This document shows positions 23,034 to 34,022 of a DNA stretch of 64,000 nucleotides, piece after piece. A program made the position numbers and the translations under genes. This DNA comes from Stomorhina lunata (taxonomy: Eukaryota; Arthropoda; Insecta; Diptera; Rhiniidae): assembly GCA_933228675.1 (NCBI GenBank), contig OW121742.1, positions 110,977,242 through 111,041,241 of the forward strand, read 5' to 3'. How positions within the stretch are numbered: the first letter of the stretch is position 1; each line of letters begins with the position of its first letter. Below the pieces are notes generated by a model that was given only the letters and a program-made list of their open reading frames with translations, did no database searches and had not been told where the DNA came from.

Positions 23034-25085
23034 TTTCTTATAAGAAAATTTTTCTAGAAAAAATTTTATTATAGAAAAATTTTTCTAGAAAAAATTTTCT
23101 TATAGAAAAATTTTTCTAGAAAAAATTTTCTTATAGACAAATTTTTCTATAAGAAAATTTTTTCTAGAAAAATTTTTCTATAAGAAAATTTTTTCTAGAA
23201 AAATTTTTTCTAGAAAAATTTTTCTAGAAAAAATTTTCTTATAGAAAAATTTTTCTAGAAAAAATTATCTTATAGAAAAATTTTTCTAGAAAAAATTTTC
23301 TTATAGAAAAATTTTTCTAGAAAAAATTTTCTTATAGAAAAATTTTTCTAGAAAAAATTTTCTTATAGAAAAATTTTTCTAGAAAAAATTTTCTTACAGA
23401 AAAATTTTTCTAGAAAAAATTCTCTTACAGAAAAATTTTTCTGGAAACAATTTTCTTACAGAAAAATTTTTCTAGAAAAAATTTTCTTACAGAAAAAATT
23501 TTCTTAGAGAAAAATTTTTCTAGAAAAAATTTTCTTATAGAAACATTTTGCTAGAAAAAATTTTCTTATAGAAAAATTTTTCTAGAAAAAATTTTCTTAT
23601 AGAACAATTTTTCTAGAAAAAATTTTCTTATAGAAAAATTTTTCTAGAAAATTTTTTTTTACAGAAAATTTTTTTTTACAGAAAAATTTTTCTTGAAAAT
23701 TTTTTCTTATAGAAAAATTTTTCTCGAAAATTTTTTCTTAAAGAAAAATTTTTCTCGAAAATTTTTTCTTATAGAAAAATTTTTCTCGAAAATTTTTTCT
23801 TATAGAAAAATTTTTCTCTAAAATTTTTTCTTATAAAAAAATTTTTCTAGAAAATTGTTTCTCATAGAAAAAATTTTTCTACAAAATGGTTTCTTATAAA
23901 AAAATTTTTCTAGAAAATTTTTTCTTATAGAAAAATTTTTCAGAAAAATTTTTCTAGAAAATTTTTTCTTATAGAAAAATTTTTGTAGAGAATTTTCTCT
24001 TATAGAAAAATTTTTCTAGAAATTTTTTTCTTATAGAAAAATTTTTCTAGAAAATTTTTTCTTATTGAAAAATTTTTCTAGAAAATTGTTTCTTATAGAA
24101 TAATTTTTCTAGAAAATTTTTTCTTTTAGAAAAATTTTTCTAGAAAATTTTTTCTTTTAGAAAAATTTTTCTAGAAAATTTTTTCTTTTAGAAAAATTTT
24201 TCTAGAAAATTTTTTCTTTTAGAAAAATTTTTCTAGAAAATTTTTTCTTTTAGAAAAATTTTTCTAGAAAATTGTTTCTCATAGAAAAAATTTTTCTACA
24301 AAATGGTTTCTTATAAAAAAATTTTTCTAGAAAATTTTTTCTTATAGAAAAATTTTTCTAGAAAAATTTTTCTAGAAAATTTTTTCTTATAGAAAAATTT
24401 TTCTAGAGAATTTTCTCTTATAGAAAAATTTTTCTAGAAATTTTTTTCTTATAGAAAAATTTTTCTAGAAAATTTTTTCTTATTGAAAAGTTTTTCTAGA
24501 AAATTGTTTCTTATAGAATAATTTTTCTAGAAAATTTTTTCTTTTAGAAAAATTTTTCTAGAAAATTTTTTCTTTTAGAAAAATTTTTCTCGAAAATTTT
24601 TTCTTTTAGAAAAATTTTTCTAGAAAATTTTTTCTTATAGAAAAATATTTCTAAAAAATTGTTTCTTATAGAAAAATTTTTCTAGAAAATTGTTTCTTAT
24701 AGAAAAATTTTTCTAGAAAATTTTTTCTTTTAGAAAAATTTTTCTAGAAAATTTTTTCTTTTAGAAAAATTTTTCTACAAAAATATTTCGTATAGAAAAA
24801 TATTCCTACCAAAAATTTTCTTATCGAAAAATTTTCTTATAGAAAAAAATTTTCTTATAGATACATTTTTCTAGAGAACTTTTTCTTATAGAAAAAATTT
24901 CCTAGATACTTTTTCCTAAAAAAAATTTCTTCCAGAAATGTTTTCTTATAGAAAAAATTTTCTTATAAAAATTTTTTTCTAGAAAATTATTTCTTATAGA
25001 AAAATTTTTCTAGAAAATTTTTTCTTATAGAAAAATTTTTCTTTATTTGAGAATTAATTATTCGAACTTTAGAATTGATTGAAAA

Positions 25086-25187
25086 ATTAGGTTTAATCAG
25101 GCTTGAGTTCATTTAACTTTCAAATTATTAAATTTTCAAAATTAATAATTTGAAAGTTAAATGAACTCAAGCCTGATTAAACCTAAT
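25086..25187. repeat. 46-bp inverted repeat, copy 1
   Basis: Left arm 25086-25131 and right arm 25142-25187 are exact reverse complements with a 10-nt loop. One mismatch further out, another six pairs can form. The arms contain AATCAGGCTTGAGTTCATTT, which is not related to the surrounding satellite. Confidence 0.95.
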
Positions 25188-25494
25188 ATTTCAAAAATTT
25201 TTCTAGAAAATTTTTTCTTATAGAAAAATGTTTCTAGAAAATTTTTTCTTATAGAAAAATTTTTCTAGAAAATTTTTTCTTATAGAAAAGTTTTTGAAGA
25301 AATTTTTTCTTATAGAAAAATTTTTCAAGGAAATTTTTTCTTATAAAAAAATTTTTCAAGAAAATTTTTTCTTATAGAAAAATTTTTCTAGAAAATTTTT
25401 TCTTATAGGAAAATTTTTCTAGAAAATTTTTTCTTATAGAAAAATTTTTCTTTATTTGGGAATTAATTATTCGAACTTTAGAATTGATTGAAAA

Positions 25495-25604
25495 ATTAGG
25501 TTTAATCAGGCTTGAGTTCATTTAACTTTCAAATTATTAAATTTTCAAATTTTCAAAATTAATAATTTGAAAGTTAAATGAACTCAAGCCTGATTAAACC
25601 TAAT
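25495..25604. repeat. 46-bp inverted repeat, copy 2
   Basis: Arms 25495-25540 and 25559-25604 are exact reverse complements. The loop is 18 nt, longer than in copy 1 because of a duplicated ATTTTCAA. Confidence 0.95.
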
Positions 25605-25943
25605 ATTTCAAAAATTTTTCTAGAAAATTTTTTCTTATAGAAAAATTTTTCTAGAAAATTTTTTTCTTATAGAAAAATGTTTCTAGAAAATTTTTTCTTA
25701 TAGAAAAATTTTTCTAGAAAATTTTTTCTTATTGAAAAGTTTTTGAAGAAATTTTTTCTTATAGAAAAATTTTTCAAGGAAATTTTTTCTTATAAAAAAA
25801 TTTTTCAAGAAAATTTTTTCTTATAGAAAAATTTTTCTAGAAAATTTTTTCTTATAGGAAAATTTTTCTAGAAAATTTTTTCTTATAGAAAAATTTTTCT
25901 TTATTTGGGAATTAATTATTCGAACTTTAGAATTGATTGAAAA

Positions 25944-26053
25944 ATTAGGTTTAATCAGGCTTGAGTTCATTTAACTTTCAAATTATTAAATTTTCAAATT
26001 TTCAAAATTAATAATTTGAAAGTTAAATGAACTCAAGCCTGATTAAACCTAAT
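25944..26053. repeat. 46-bp inverted repeat, copy 3
   Basis: Arms 25944-25989 and 26008-26053 are exact reverse complements with the same 18-nt loop as copy 2. Confidence 0.95.
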
Positions 26054-26409
26054 ATTTCAAAAATTTTTCTAGAAAATTTTTTCTTATAGAAAAATTTTTC
26101 TAGAAAATTTTTTTCTTATAGAAAAATGTTTCTAGAAAATTTTTTCTTATAGAAAAATTTTTCTAGAAAATTTTTTCTTATTGAAAAGTTTTTGAAGAAA
26201 TTTTTTCTTATAGAAAAATTTTTCAAGGAAATTTTTTCTTATAAAAAAATTTTTCAAGAAAATTTTTTCTTATAGAAAAATTTTTCTAGAAAATTTTTTC
26301 TTATAGAAAATTTTTTCTTATAGGAAAATTTTTCTAGAAAATTTTTTCTTATAGAAAAATTTTTCTTTATTTGGGAATTAATTATTCGAACTTTAGAATT
26401 GATTGAAAA

Positions 26410-26519
26410 ATTAGGTTTGATCAGGCTTCAGTTCATTTAACTTTCAAATTATTAAATTTTCAAATTTTCAAAATTAATAATTTGAAAGTTAAATGAACTC
26501 TAGCCTGATTAAACCTAAT
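26410..26519. repeat. 46-bp inverted repeat, copy 4 (diverged)
   Basis: Arms 26410-26455 and 26474-26519. The left arm has TTTGATCAGGCTTCAG where the others have TTTAATCAGGCTTGAG. The right arm has CTCTAGCC where the others have CTCAAGCC. The changes are not compensatory, so pairing is weakened at these places. Confidence 0.9.
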
Positions 26520-27046
26520 ATTTCAAAAATTTTTCTAGAAAATTTTTTCTTATAGAAAAATTTTTCTAGAAAATTTTTTTCTTATAGAAAAATTTTTCTA
26601 GAAAATTTTTTCTTATAGAAAAATTTTTCAAGAAAATTTTTTCTTATAGAAAAGTTTTTCAAGGAAATTTTTTCTTATAGAAAAGTTTTTCAAGGAAATT
26701 TTTTCTTATAAAAAAATTTTTCAAGAAAATTTTTTCTTATAGAAAAATTTTTCTAGAAAATTTTCTCTTATAGAAAATTTTTTCTTATAGGAACATTTTG
26801 CGAGAAAATTTTTTCTTATAGAAAAATTTTTCTAGAAAATTTTTTCTTATACAAAAATTTTTCTAGAAAATTTTTCCTTATAGAAAAATTTTTCTAGAAA
26901 ATTTTTTCTTATAGAAAAATTTTTCTAGAAAATTTTTTTCTTATAAAAAATATTTCTAGAAAATGTTTTTCTTATAGAAAAATTTTTCTAGAAATTTTTT
27001 TCTTATAGAAAAATATTTCTAGAAATTTGTTTTCTTATGGAAAATT

Positions 27047-27954
27047 ATACCTTTTATTTTGGCTCCTCTTGGCTCTGCATTATCCGAGGAGGGTTAAATA
27101 TTAACATTGAAACAATCAATCTCTCATTATCATTATATCATGTCTAGGTCATAGAAAACATAGATGGTCCTATCCAATGTTTTTCACTGAAGTAACAAAA
27201 TGTGCCACAAAATGACAATTTGTTTCTTTAGTGAATGACTATCGCTTTCGTGTCTCTCGTCCGTTGTTGTGCGATTTGGATTCATTAATCTTGGGGAATA
27301 TTTTAGAAAAGAGTAATATTCTGGTGCAAGAACCATAAGATGATAATTCTGCATAAAACATATTAAGTAAAATGAAAACAACAGAAACATCAACCAATAT
27401 CAACAACATTTCGTTGTATATTTTATCCTGTCTTTGAGAAGGATGACAAGGATGATTATGGTTGACTGGTTAGTTATGTGGTAGAATGTTTGTTATATGC
27501 TGATGAAAGATAACAAAGACAGTGGAGTAGCAAAATAGAAAATCCTGAGGGGATATATTCTCGTTCCAACTTTTTTCTAAATAAGTCGAATTTTGACATT
27601 TGACATTAATCGAAAGCCTTGACATTTCCGAAAAATTATAAAAAAAATTTTGATTTCCAAATTTTTTCTAACTTTTGCCCCACTGTTTCGTTTTAACCTA
27701 TTATATTTTAGCTACATTTATCTATTTCCATTTACATCATGCCACATATATATGCTTTCAGCTGTATTAATGTGGTAGCTGCAACACATGCTACTTTTCA
27801 TGTTTTATGTCCTTTCCCCAACTTTAAGAATATTAAAACTATAAGAAAACCATAATCAAGTGTTTATGGGTTTGTTGATATCCCCTTCCCCCAATTACAT
27901 CTCTTTACAGTCTTGAATAATACCGGGACAATGTATTATCATAATCAGCACCAG
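27047..27954. other. Spacer; no gene seen
   Basis: Single-copy DNA with slightly higher complexity, including GGCTCCTCTTGGCTCTGC near 27061. A 69-codon minus-strand frame at 27184-27393 has a hydrophobic start but no recognised domain and no supporting signals. No Su(Hw)-like motif found. Confidence 0.7.
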
Positions 27955-30089
27955 TTGACAGAAATGTATTCCTATCGTCAACTTTTCTACAGAAATGTCC
28001 TCCTATCCTTAACTTTCTTCCCATCTTTAACTTTTCTAAAGCAAAGTCTTCCTATCGTCAACTTTGCTATAGAAAAGTCTTCCTATCGTCAACTTTGCTA
28101 TAGAAAAGTCTTCATATCGTCAACTTTGCTATAGCAAAGTCTTCCTATCGTTAACTTTTCTATAGTAAATTCTTCCTATCGTCAACTTTTCTATACTAAA
28201 GTCTTCCTACCGTCAACTTTTCTGAAGTAAAATCTTCCTATCGTCAACTTTTTTTTAGTAAAGTCTTCCTATCATCAACTTTTCTATAGTAAAGTCTTCC
28301 TATCGTCAACTTTTCTATAGTAAAGTCTTCCTATTGTCAACTTTTCTATAGAAAACTCTTCTTATCGTCAACTTTTCTATAGTAAAGTCTTCCTATCGTC
28401 AACTTTTCTATGTTAAAGTCTTCCTATCGTCAACTTTTCTATAGAAAACTCTTCCTATCGTCAACTTTTCTGTAGTAAAGTCTTCCTATCGTCAACTTTT
28501 CTATAGTAAAGTCTTCCTATCATCAACTTTTCTATAGAAAAGTCTTCCTATCGTCAACTTTTCTATAGTAAAGCCTTCCTATCGTCAACTTTTCTATAGT
28601 AAAGTCTTCCTATCGTCAAATTTTCTATAGTAAAGTCTTCCTATCGTCAACTTTTTATAGTTAAGTCTTCCTATCGTCAACTTTTCTATAGTAAAATCTT
28701 CCTATCGTCAACTTTTCTATAGTAAAGTCTTCCTATCGTCAACTTTTCTATAGTAAAGTCTTCCTATCGTCAACTTTTCTATAGTAAAGTCTTCCTATCA
28801 TCAACTTTTCTATAGAAAAGTCTTTCTATGATCAACTTCTTTATAAAAATGCCTCCCTTTGGTCAACTTTTCTATAGTAAAGTCTTAATATCGTCAACTT
28901 TTCTATAGTAAAGTTTACTTATCATCAACTTTTCCATAGTAAAGTCTTCCTGTTGTCAACTTTTCTGTTGAAAAGTCTTCGTATCGTCAACTTTCCTATA
29001 GTAAAGGTCCCTTTGATCAACTTTTCTATAGTAATGTCTTTCTTTGATCAACTTTTCTATAGTAAAGTCTTCCTTTGGGCAAGTTTTCAATAGTAAGGTC
29101 TCCTTTGGTCAACTTTTCTATAGAAAAGTGTTCTTTTGCCCAACTTTTCTAAAGTAAATTCTTCCTATCGTCAACTTTTCTATAGTTGGGTCTTCTTATC
29201 GTTAATCTATAGTAAAGTCTTCCTATCATCAACTTTTCTATAGTAAAGACTTCCTATCGTCATCTTTTCTATAGTAAAGTCTTTCTTTGGTCAACTTTTC
29301 TATAGTAAAGGTTCCTTTGGTCAACTTTTCTATAGTAAAGTCTTCCTTTGGTCAACTTTTCTATAGTAAAGTCTTCCTTTGGTCAACTTTTCTATAGTAA
29401 AGTCTTCCTATCGTCAACTTTTCTAAAATAAAGTCTTACTATAGTCAACTTTTCTATAGTAACGTCTCCCTATCGTCAACTTTTCTATAGTCAAGTCTTA
29501 CTGTCATCAACTTTTCTATAGTAAAGTCTTCCTATGATCGACTTTTTTATAGAAATACCTTTCTTTGGACAACTTTTCCATAGTAAAGTATTAATATTGT
29601 CAACTTTTCTATAGTAAAGTCTTCCTATCGTCAACTTTTCTATTATAAAGTCTTCCTATCGTCAACTTTTCTATAGTAAAGTCTTTCTATCGTCAACTTT
29701 TCTATAGTAAAGTCTTCCTATCGTCAACTTTTCTATAGTAAGGTCTTTCTATCGTCAACTTTTCTATAGTAAAGTCTTCCTATCGTCAACTTATCTATAG
29801 TAAAGTCTTCCTATCGTCAACTTTTCTATAGTAAAGTCTTCCTATCATCAACTTTTCTATAGTAAAGACTTCCTATCGTCATCTTTTCTATAGTAAAGTC
29901 TTTCTTTGGTCAACTTTTCTATAGTAAAGGTTCCTTTGGTCAACTTTTCTGTAGTAAAGTCTTCCTTTGGGCAAGTTTTCAATAGTTAAGTCTCCTTTGG
30001 GCAACTTTTCTACAGCAAAGTCTTCCTTTGGCTAACTTTTCTATAGTAAAGTCTTACTATCGTCAACTTTTTTATATAAATGTCTTCAT
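27955..30089 (-). repeat. 31-bp satellite, CTTCCTATCGTCAAC linker
   Basis: The unit joins TTTTCTATAGTAAAGT with CTTCCTATCGTCAAC. Variants include CTTTGGTCAAC and CTTTGATCAAC units, concentrated at 28840-29400 and 29880-30030. A segment starting near 29222 (CCTATCATCAAC, GTCATC, GGTTCC landmarks) recurs 619 bp later at 29841, one base short of twenty units. The strand label is relative to the opposite-facing array at 30810-32790. Confidence 0.96.
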
Positions 30090-30809
30090 TCTAACAGAGT
30101 TTAATTAACAATTTAGCTCTTGTATATTTATATATGGAAATATCTTTTGGCTGATAATTTTCATTCAATTTCCATTGCAATATGGCTATAATATATAAGA
30201 ATGAATAAATTATTATTGAATTACTGATGGGTTTTCTGGGTGATTTTTTCAAAGAATTAATGGAAAGAGATGGAGAATTATATGTATCTGCAAGAGACAT
30301 TTAAATATAAATAAGTATTCATATACGCACTCACACTCTTTTAACATATCCATATCAATATCCTTGATGTTCTTAACAGCCACAAAAACACTAATTCATA
30401 TTCACATACACTAACACACACGTACATAAAGAACCACACACTCATGCAAACCAATATTATTATATTTTCCAACATTATTGTCACATATTGAAAATGAAGC
30501 AAAAATAAAGGAATAACATATCGCAGTGAATTTGAAAGATAGAAGATAGACGACCGAGGCGTCTAAGGGCGATTGAAGTAAGGAATTGAAAAAAAGTGGC
30601 AAGCAACAAATGTTTGCATGTTGATAAATGAATAAATAAATGAATGAATAAAATGAACGTAATGTATAATTTGTCAATATTAAATGAAATGACAAATTGA
30701 AAACAATCTATATCAGCCAGAATATGGTAAAAACAGGACAGTGGCATGACGATTAATGGATTTAAAAAACAAAGGTAGAACCATTTTACTGTATATTAGG
30801 CCCATGATT
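30090..30809. other. Spacer between inverted 31-bp arrays; no gene seen
   Basis: About 720 bp of single-copy sequence flanked by the same satellite in opposite orientations. It holds an AATGAATAAATAAATGAATG-like tract near 30626-30652 and CACACT/CATACA-rich sequence near 30325-30430. Two overlapping minus-strand frames (30411-30695, 30481-30747) run partly through these low-complexity tracts and show no domain, so they are not called. Confidence 0.7.
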
Positions 30810-32790
30810 GAAAGTTGACTATAGGAAGACTTTACTTTAGAAAAGTTGACGATAGGAAGACTTTACTTTAAAAAAGTTGACGATACCCAGACTTTTCTAT
30901 GGAAAAGTAGACAATAAGAAGACTTTTCTATTGAAAAGTTGAAGATAAGAAGACTTTTCTATAGAAGAGTTGACGATAGGAAGACTTCACTATAGAAAAT
31001 TTGACGATAGGAAGACTTTACTATAGAAAATTTGACGATAGGAAGACTTTACTATAGAAAAGTTGACGATAGGAAGACTTTACTGTAGAAAAGTTGACGA
31101 TAGAAAGACTTTACTATAGAAAAGTTGACGATAGGAAGGCTTTACTATCGAAATGTTGACGATAGGAAGACGTCACTAAAGAAAAGTTAACGATAGGAAG
31201 ACTTTAATATAGAAAAGCTGACGATAGGATAACATTGCTATAGAGAAGTTGACCAAATAAAGACACTTCTATAAAAAAGTTGACCAAAGGAAGTCTTTTC
31301 TATCGAAAAGTTGACCAAAGAAAGACATTTCTACAGAAATGTTGACAAATTACGACATTTCAATAGAAAATTTGACCAAATGAAGACATTCTTATAGAAA
31401 AGTTGACCAACATTTTATAGAAATGTTGACCAAAGGAAGACATTTTTATAGAAATGTTGACCAATGGAAGACATTTCTATAGAAATATTGACCAAAGGAA
31501 GACATTGTTATAGGAAAGTTGACCAAAGGAAAACATTTCTATAGAAAAGTTAACCAAAGGAAGACATTTCTATAGAAGAGTTGGCTAAAGGAAGACATTT
31601 CTATGGAAAAGTTGATGATAGGAAGACATTTTTATAGAAAAGTTGACCAACGGAAGACATTTCAATAGAAAAGATGACCGAAGGAAGACATTTCCATAGA
31701 AAAGTTTACCAAAGCAAGACATTTTTATAAAAAAGTTGACCAAAGGAAGACATTTCTACAGAAGAGTTGACTAAAGGAAGACATTTCTATAGAAAAGTTA
31801 GCCCAATTAGGACATTTCTATAAAAAACATGATCAAAGGAAGACATTTCTATCGAAAAGTTGACCAAAGGAAGACATTTCTATAGAAAAGTTAACTAAAG
31901 GAAGACATTTCTATACAAAAGTTGACGAAAGGATGATATTTCTATAGAAGAGTTGGCAAGAGGGAGAATTTTCTACAGAAAAGTTGTCCAAAGACAGACA
32001 TTTCTATTGCACTGTTTACAAAAGGAAGACATTTTTATAGAAAAGTTGACCAACGGAAGACATTTTTATAGAAAAGTTGACCAAAGAAAAACACATAGAT
32101 AGAAAAGTAGACCAAAGGAAGACATTTCTATAGAAAATTTGTCCAAAATAAAGCATTTCTATACAAAAGTTTACGATAGGGAGACTTTACTCTAGAAAAG
32201 TTGACGTTAGGAAGACTTTTCTATAGAAAAGTTGACGTTAGGAAGACTTTTCTATAGAAAAGTTGACGTTAGGAAGACTTTTCTATAGAAAAGTTGACGT
32301 TAGGAAGACTTTTCTATAGAAAAGTTGACGTTAGGAAGACTTTTCTATAGAAAAGTTGACGTTAAGAAGACTTTTCTATAGAAAAGTTGACGTTAGGAAG
32401 ACTTTTCTATAGAAAAGTTGACGTTAGGAAGACTTTTCTATAGAAAAGTTGACGTTAGGAAGACTTTTCTATAGAAAAGTTGACGTTAGGAAGACTTTTC
32501 TATAGAAAAGTTGACGTTAGGAAGACTTTTCTATAGAAAAGTTGACGTTAGGAAGACTTTTCTATAGAAAAGTTGACGTTAGGAAGACTTTTCTATAGAA
32601 AAGTTGACGTTAGGAAGACTTTTCTATAGAAAAGTTGACGTTAGGAAGACTTTTCTATAGAAAAGTTGACGTTAGGAAGACTTTTCTATAGAAAAGTTGA
32701 CGTTAGGAAGACATTACTATAGAAAAGTTGACGTTAGGAAGACTTTTCTATAAAAAAGTTGACGTTAGGAAGACTTTACTATAGAAAAGT
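30810..32790 (+). repeat. 31-bp satellite, GTTGACGATAGGAAGAC linker (inverse of 27955-30089)
   Basis: Three zones: GACGATAGGAAG with TTTACTATAG to about 31240; diverged GACCAAAGGAAGACATTTCT to about 32165; then a nearly identical GACGTTAGGAAG with TTTTCTATAG block to about 32700. The first unit is preceded at 30788-30809 by ACTGTATATTAGGCCCATGA, which resembles a monomer of the 35683-36560 satellite. Confidence 0.96.
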
Positions 32791-33220
32791 AGAGGGTTTG
32801 GTTTTTAGCTCGAAATATGTGTTTTCCCGATTCCACTGTACTTGCGGTTTTAAACAATAAATATACAGCAGATCTATATAGTAGAATTCTGCCACAATAA
32901 TGGCTCTCATGTACTGAAAATATAATTATAGTATGTCATGTCATAAAAACAATAGACTGAATCCGTCAATATGTTTAAGAGTCTCGGGCCGATAAAATGA
33001 GGAAAAACAATTGAGTGACTGAATGAAAAAGAAATGCAAATCAAATTGAGTTTTTTATAAAGAAAATATTGGCGAAAGGAAACCAAGTAACAAAATAAAA
33101 CAATGAAGACAAATCATGAATTTTATTAAAAACAAAATAGCAGAAAAAACTGGAGATATTAAACAGTTTGGCCTCAAGCTGAAGCCCCAGTCTTAAATGG
33201 ATCTGTGTGAATAATAAAGG

Positions 33221-33236
33221 CCTCATAATAGGCAAT
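33221..33236 (-). promoter_or_regulatory. Su(Hw)-like motif
   Basis: Minus strand reads ATTGCCTATTATGAGG. It has TTGCCTA and the downstream AGG, but ATTATG replaces CTTTT. Confidence 0.4.
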
Positions 33237-33565
33237 AAACTGTTTTTAATTAGAATTTCTTTTCAACTTTTTCTTAATTAGTCTTCAATACCACAAAATT
33301 TTGGTTTATGATTTTTGTGACTTTAAGGCAGAAAAACATGTTTTCTATATAATAAAGTACTTTTTTTTTTGGTCTATATAAAATAAACCTTCTAATTAAT
33401 GGCTTCTATAAAATTCTGCGCAATTTCTAAATATTTTCGTGTTTTGGTAAATTTTATTTATTAGCCCAATTTGCTAAATCTCTCATCAATGTTTTTTATT
33501 TTTTGTTTTTTCCACGAAAAACACAAAATTTCCTTCTAGACGCCCCATGTTTTTTTGTCACAAAG

Positions 33566-33583
33566 TATTGCCTACTTTTTGGT
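33566..33583 (+). promoter_or_regulatory. Su(Hw)-like motif, strong match
   Basis: TATTGCCTACTTTTTGGT has a full TTGCCTACTTTT core, then TGG instead of AGG. Confidence 0.5.
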
Positions 33584-33880
33584 TACATTGCTGGTAGAAA
33601 CCCCTAAAAGTAAACTAACAACCAAAAAATATGTATACAATTTATTTTGCTTTTATTTGTTTTATTTGTTTAGCGAAAAATCTCTAGGGATACCAAAAGC
33701 TTTTTATAAATCCCAGACTCCTTTTAAATCATGGAAATATTTTTGGAAACAAATTAAATTGCTAAGACAATAGAATAGTATAAGGGATGAAACAAAAGAT
33801 AGAATAACGCACGTGTATTTAAGACAAATCTACTTTCTTATTGTTTTTTTAAAACATAGAAAATATCAGAACTCACTCTT

Positions 33881-34022
33881 AATATAGCCTAGTCCTTGCT
33901 CTAGTCAATGCTCTAGCCATTGTCCTAGTCATGGCCAACATTGCTCTAGTCATTGCTGTCTTAGTTCAATTCCATGTTAGTCGTTTGTCATTGCTCTAAT
34001 CATTCTTCTAGTAATTGATCTA
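33881..34022 (+). repeat. Fragment of the 12-bp TCATTGCTCTAG satellite
   Basis: About a dozen diverged 12-mers (TCAATGCTCTAG, CCATTGTCCTAG, TCATTGCTGTCT and others). They match the main array at 36565-38265, 2.5 kb downstream. The fragment abuts the 31-bp satellite directly at TCTATAAGACG. Confidence 0.85.

Larger units (their letters stand above)
25041..26540. repeat. Higher-order repeat of 409-466 bp carrying a 46-bp hairpin, four copies
   Basis: Each copy contains satellite units, then TTTATTTGRGAATTAATTAT, a TCGAACTTTAGAATTGATTG block and a large inverted repeat. Hairpin left arms start at 25086, 25495, 25944 and 26410, giving periods of 409, 449 and 466 bp. Copies 2 and 3 are almost identical, including the run of flanking satellite variants. 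Copy 4 has changes in both hairpin arms. Confidence 0.93.
23034..27046. repeat. 31-bp satellite, TTTTTCTAGAAAA with TTTTCTTATAGAAA
   Basis: The unit joins AATTTTTCTAGAAAAAATTT with TCTTATAGAAA. Several sub-blocks can be followed: TTACAG variants near 23395-23510, TTCTCGAAAA near 23700-23810, TTCTTTTAG near 24115-24260 and again near 24538-24615, and the segment 23840-24130, which recurs near 24260-24540 with the shared variant ACAAAATGGTTTC. From about 25040 the array becomes a higher-order repeat with embedded hairpins. Confidence 0.96.
32791..33880. other. Spacer; no gene seen
   Basis: Single-copy AT-rich DNA with two Su(Hw)-like motifs, minus at 33221 and plus at 33566. Short open frames of 64 and 72 codons overlap these motifs and show no domain. 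The right end grades into a fragment of the 12-bp satellite. Confidence 0.75.

Noticed and set aside
23034..27046. CRISPR-like array
   Set aside because: Units are contiguous monomers without unique spacers, and the setting is eukaryotic satellite DNA.
30411..30747. Two overlapping minus-strand frames of 94 and 88 codons
   Set aside because: They run through AATGAATAAATAAATG-like and CA-rich low-complexity sequence and overlap each other in different frames.
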